Assembly: GCA_946800325.1 (NCBI GenBank)
Contig: OX326959.1
Span: 32,869,027-32,933,026 of the forward strand
From: Luzula sylvatica
Lineage: Eukaryota > Streptophyta > Magnoliopsida > Poales > Juncaceae
DNA: 64,000 nucleotides
Direction: 5' to 3'
Below are positions 61,282-64,000 of the stretch, piece after piece. Position numbers and translations under genes: made by a program. The notes beneath the pieces were generated by a model. The model saw only the letters and a program-made list of their open reading frames with translations. It searched no databases and was not told where the DNA came from. Each line of letters starts with the position of its first letter. Position 1 is the stretch's first letter.

Positions 61282-63034
61282 AATTTTAACATTTTTTGCA
61301 AAAATATCATAATTGAATTTTTTGAAGGTGTTAGACTTCTGTTTTTGCATTTTTCAGAAATTTTGGAAAAAATTGAAATTCGTGTATGGTAGTCTTCAAT
61401 TACGGAGTATTTTGAGTACGACATGAAAATTGAGTATTTTGCTTGCATAACATTTCAATTTTAACATTTAAAAAAAAAATATCATGATAGATTTTTTTGA
61501 AGGTGTTAGACTTCTGTTTTTGCATTTTTCAGAATTTTTTGAAAAAATTGAAATTTGTGTATGTTAGTCTTCAATTACGGAGTATTTTAAGTACGACATG
61601 AAAATTGAGTATTTTGCTTGTATTACATTTCAATTTTAACATTTTAAAAAAAAATATCATAATTGAATTTTTTGAAGGTGTTAGACTTCTGTTTTTGTAT
61701 TTTTAATAATTTTTTGAAAAAATTGAAATTTGAGTGAGTTAGTCTTCAATTACACAGTATCTTGAGTACGACTCGAAAATTGAGTATTTTTCTTTTGTTA
61801 CACTTCAATTTTAACATTTTTTGAAAAAATATCATAATTGAATTTTTTGAAGGTGTTCGACTTCTGTTTTTGCATATTTAAGAAATTTTGGAAAAAATTA
61901 AAATTTGTGTATGTTAGTCTTCAATTACGGAGTATTTTGAGTACGACATGAAAATTGAATATTTTTCTTGTGTTACACTTAAATTTTAACATTTAAAAAG
62001 AAAATATGATAATTGAATTTTTTTGAAGGTGTTAAACTTCTGTTTTTGCATTTTTCAGAAATTTTTCAAAAAATTGAAATTTATGTATGCTAGTCTTCAA
62101 TTTCGGAGTATTTTGAGTACGACATAAAAATTGTGTATTTTTCTTGTATTACATTTCAATTTTAACATTTTTTGCAAAAATATCATAATTGAATTTTTTG
62201 AAGGTGTTAGACTTCTGTTTTTGCATTTTTCAGAAATTTTGGAAAAAATTGAAATTTTTGTATGGTAGTCTTCAATTACGGAGTATTTTGAGTACGACAT
62301 GAAAATTGAGTATTTTGCTTGCATAACATTTCAATTTAAACATTTAAAAAAAAATATCATGATAGAATTTTTTGAAGGTGTTAGACTTCTGTTTTTGCAT
62401 TTTTCAGAATTTTTTGAAAAAATTGAAATTTGTGTATGTTAGTCTTCAATTACGGAGTATTTTAAGTACGACATGAAAATTGAGTATTTTGCTTGTATTA
62501 CATTTCAATTTTAACATTTTAAAAAAAAATATCATAATTGAATTTTTTGAAGGTGTTAGACTTCTGTTTTTGTATTTTTAAGAATTTTTTGAAAAAATTG
62601 AAATTTGGGTGAGTTAGTCTTCAATTACACAGTATCTTGAGTACGACTCGAAAATTGAGTATTTTGCTTTTGTTACACTTCAATTTTAACATTTTTTGAA
62701 AAAATATCATAATTCAATTTTTTGAAGGTGTTCGACTTCTGTTTTTTCATTTTTAAGAAATTTTGGAAAAAATTAAAATTTGTGTATGTTAGTCTTGAAT
62801 TACGGAGTATTTTGAGTACGACATGAAAATTGAATATTTTTCTTGTGTTACACTTCAATTTTAACATTTTAAAAAAAAATATGATAATTGAATTTTTTTG
62901 AAGGTGTTAAACTTCTGTTTTTGCATTTTTCAGAAATTTTTGAAAAAATTGAAATTTATGTATGCTAGTCTTCAATTTCGGAGTATTTTGAGTACGACAT
63001 AAAAATTGTGTATTTTTCTTGTATTACATTTCAA
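61282..63034 (+). repeat. 5-monomer higher-order repeat, two tandem units
   Basis: Offset is 875 bp (5 monomers). Shared rare variants are GTATGGTAGTC (61385 and 62263), GCTTGCATAAC (61441 and 62317), GAGTGAGTTAGTC or GGGTGAGTTAGTC (about 61732 and 62607), GTGTTAAACTTC (62031 and 62906) and GTATGCTAGTC with CATAAAAATTGTG (about 62086 and 62961). The units are about 61282-62160 and 62160-63034. Confidence 0.75.
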
Positions 63035-64000
63035 TTTTATCATTTTTAAAAAAAATATCAGAATTGAAATTTTTGAAGGTGTTAGACTTCCGGTTTTGCA
63101 TTTTTAAGATTTTTTTGAAAAAATTGAAATCTGTGTATGTTAGTCTTCAATTACAGAGTATTTTGAGTACGACATGAAAATTGAGTATTTTGGTTGTATT
63201 ACATTTCAATTTAAATATTTTAAAAAAATATTATAATTTAATGTTTTGAAGGTGTTAGACTTCTGGTTTTGCATTTTAAAGAATTTTTAGAAAAAATTGA
63301 AACTTGTGTGTGTTAGTCTTCAATTACAGAGTATTTTGAGTACGACATGAAAATTGAGTATTTTGCTTTTGTTACAATTCAATTTTAATATTTTTTGAAA
63401 AAATATCATAATTGATTTTTTTGAAGGTGTTAGACTTCTGTTTTTGCATTTTTCAGAAAATTTGGAAAAAATTGAAATTTGTGTATGTTAGTCTTCAATT
63501 ACGGAGTGATTTAAGTACGACATGAAAATAGAGTATTTTGTTGTGTTACATTTCAAATTTAACATTTAAAAAAAAAATATCATGATAGAATTTTTTGAAG
63601 GTGTCAGACTTCTGTTTTTGCATTTTTAAGAATTTTTTGAAAAAAATGAAATTTCTGTGTGTTAGTCTTCAATTACACAATATCTTGAGTACGACACGAA
63701 AATTGAGTATTTTTCTTTGGTTACACTTCAATTTTAATGTTTTTTGAAAAAATATCATAATTGAATTTTTTGAAGGTGTTAGACTTCTGTTTTTGCATTT
63801 TTTCAGAAAATTTGGAAAAAATTAAAATTTGTGTATGTTAGTCATCAATTACGGAGTATTTTAAGTACGACATGAAAATTGAGTATTTGGCTTGTATTTC
63901 ATTTCAATTTTAACATTTAAAAAAAATATATCATAATTGAATTTTTTGAAGGTGTTAGACTTCTGTTTTTGTATTTTTAAGAATTTGTTCAAAAAATTGA

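Larger units (their letters stand above)
6883..64000 (+). repeat. ~175-bp satellite array (centromere-type)
   Basis: From 6883 to the window end every segment is a head-to-tail copy of one AT-rich monomer. Spacing measured at the GTTAGTCTTC landmark is typically 173-176 bp (for example 62441, 62616, 62791, 62967, 63142, 63315, 63490, 63664). About 325 copies fit. Landmarks in order are GTTAGTCTTCAATTACGGAG, AGTACGACATGAAAATTGAG, an A-run followed by TATCATAATTGAA, GGTGTTAGACTTCTG, and AATTTTTTGAAAAAATTGAA. No other sequence interrupts the array and no orientation switch is seen. A near-nucleosomal unit length, AT-richness and higher-order repeats fit a centromeric or pericentromeric satellite. 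Open frames within it arise from the repeat and are not genes. Confidence 0.95.

Noticed and set aside
7110..63000. Many open frames of 60-108 codons on both strands with similar peptides
   Set aside because: They recur with the satellite period, span parts of one or two monomers, occur on both strands of the same DNA and change with satellite variants. They are by-products of the repeat, not genes.
6883..64000. CRISPR array or integron-like repeats
   Set aside because: Repeats are ~175 bp, head to tail, without unique spacers or nearby cas genes, and the flank is plant-like.
6883..64000. CENP-B box in the monomer
   Set aside because: No TTCGnnnnAnnCGGG-like motif is present; the monomer has very little GC.
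1..64000. tRNA or rRNA genes
   Set aside because: No cloverleaf-forming segment with A and B boxes and no rRNA-like conserved stretch was recognised by eye.

Overview
The window looks like plant nuclear DNA crossing from a gene-poor, decaying chromosome-arm region into a very large satellite array. The plant assignment rests on three things. There is a two-exon gene with GT..AG splice sites and a CT-rich leader. It encodes a DUF4228/PADRE-like protein, a plant-specific family. A decayed gene of a plant-type conserved protein also lies nearby. No bacterial operons, rRNA, tRNA or CRISPR arrays are visible. The species cannot be named from the sequence alone.

Left flank (1-6882). Positions 1-841 are single-copy DNA with a GC-rich start carrying two AGCTAGGGTTTCC motifs, a minus-strand coding remnant and a 15-A run. 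From 842 a roughly 4.17-kb unit begins (842-5012), followed by a partial second copy (5013-6882). The duplication breakpoint lies inside the intron of the PADRE-like gene. Copy 1 therefore keeps only exon 2 (886-1122) and no promoter, whereas the downstream gene (exons 4826-4963 and 5057-5293) is complete. Each copy also carries a short membrane-protein ORF. It is 56 codons at 5847-6017; in copy 1 (1685-1918) it is frameshifted in the hydrophobic stretch. Between the copies, about 2993-4355 is a broken copy of a larger gene with several frameshifts and stop codons.

Right part (6883-64000, running off the window). This is an uninterrupted AT-rich tandem satellite with a monomer of about 175 bp and roughly 325 copies, all in one orientation, with no transposon insertion that I could see. 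The junction can be placed at 6882/6883 because copy 1 of the duplicated flank continues past the equivalent point (2594). The first ~1.9 kb of the array is diverged and contains shortened monomers; the interior is more regular and shows irregular higher-order repeats of 5, 12, 13, 14 and 23-24 monomers. The 175-bp monomer itself reads as an ancient trimer of a ~58-bp subunit, each beginning GTTAnnCTTC, and several aberrant monomer lengths fit loss of whole subunits.

Taken together this is best read as the edge of a centromeric or pericentromeric satellite domain that abuts duplicated and decaying genic DNA. I found no unusual protein-coding system. The noteworthy signals are the trimeric monomer structure, the mapped junction, the higher-order organisation and a small conserved-looking membrane ORF.
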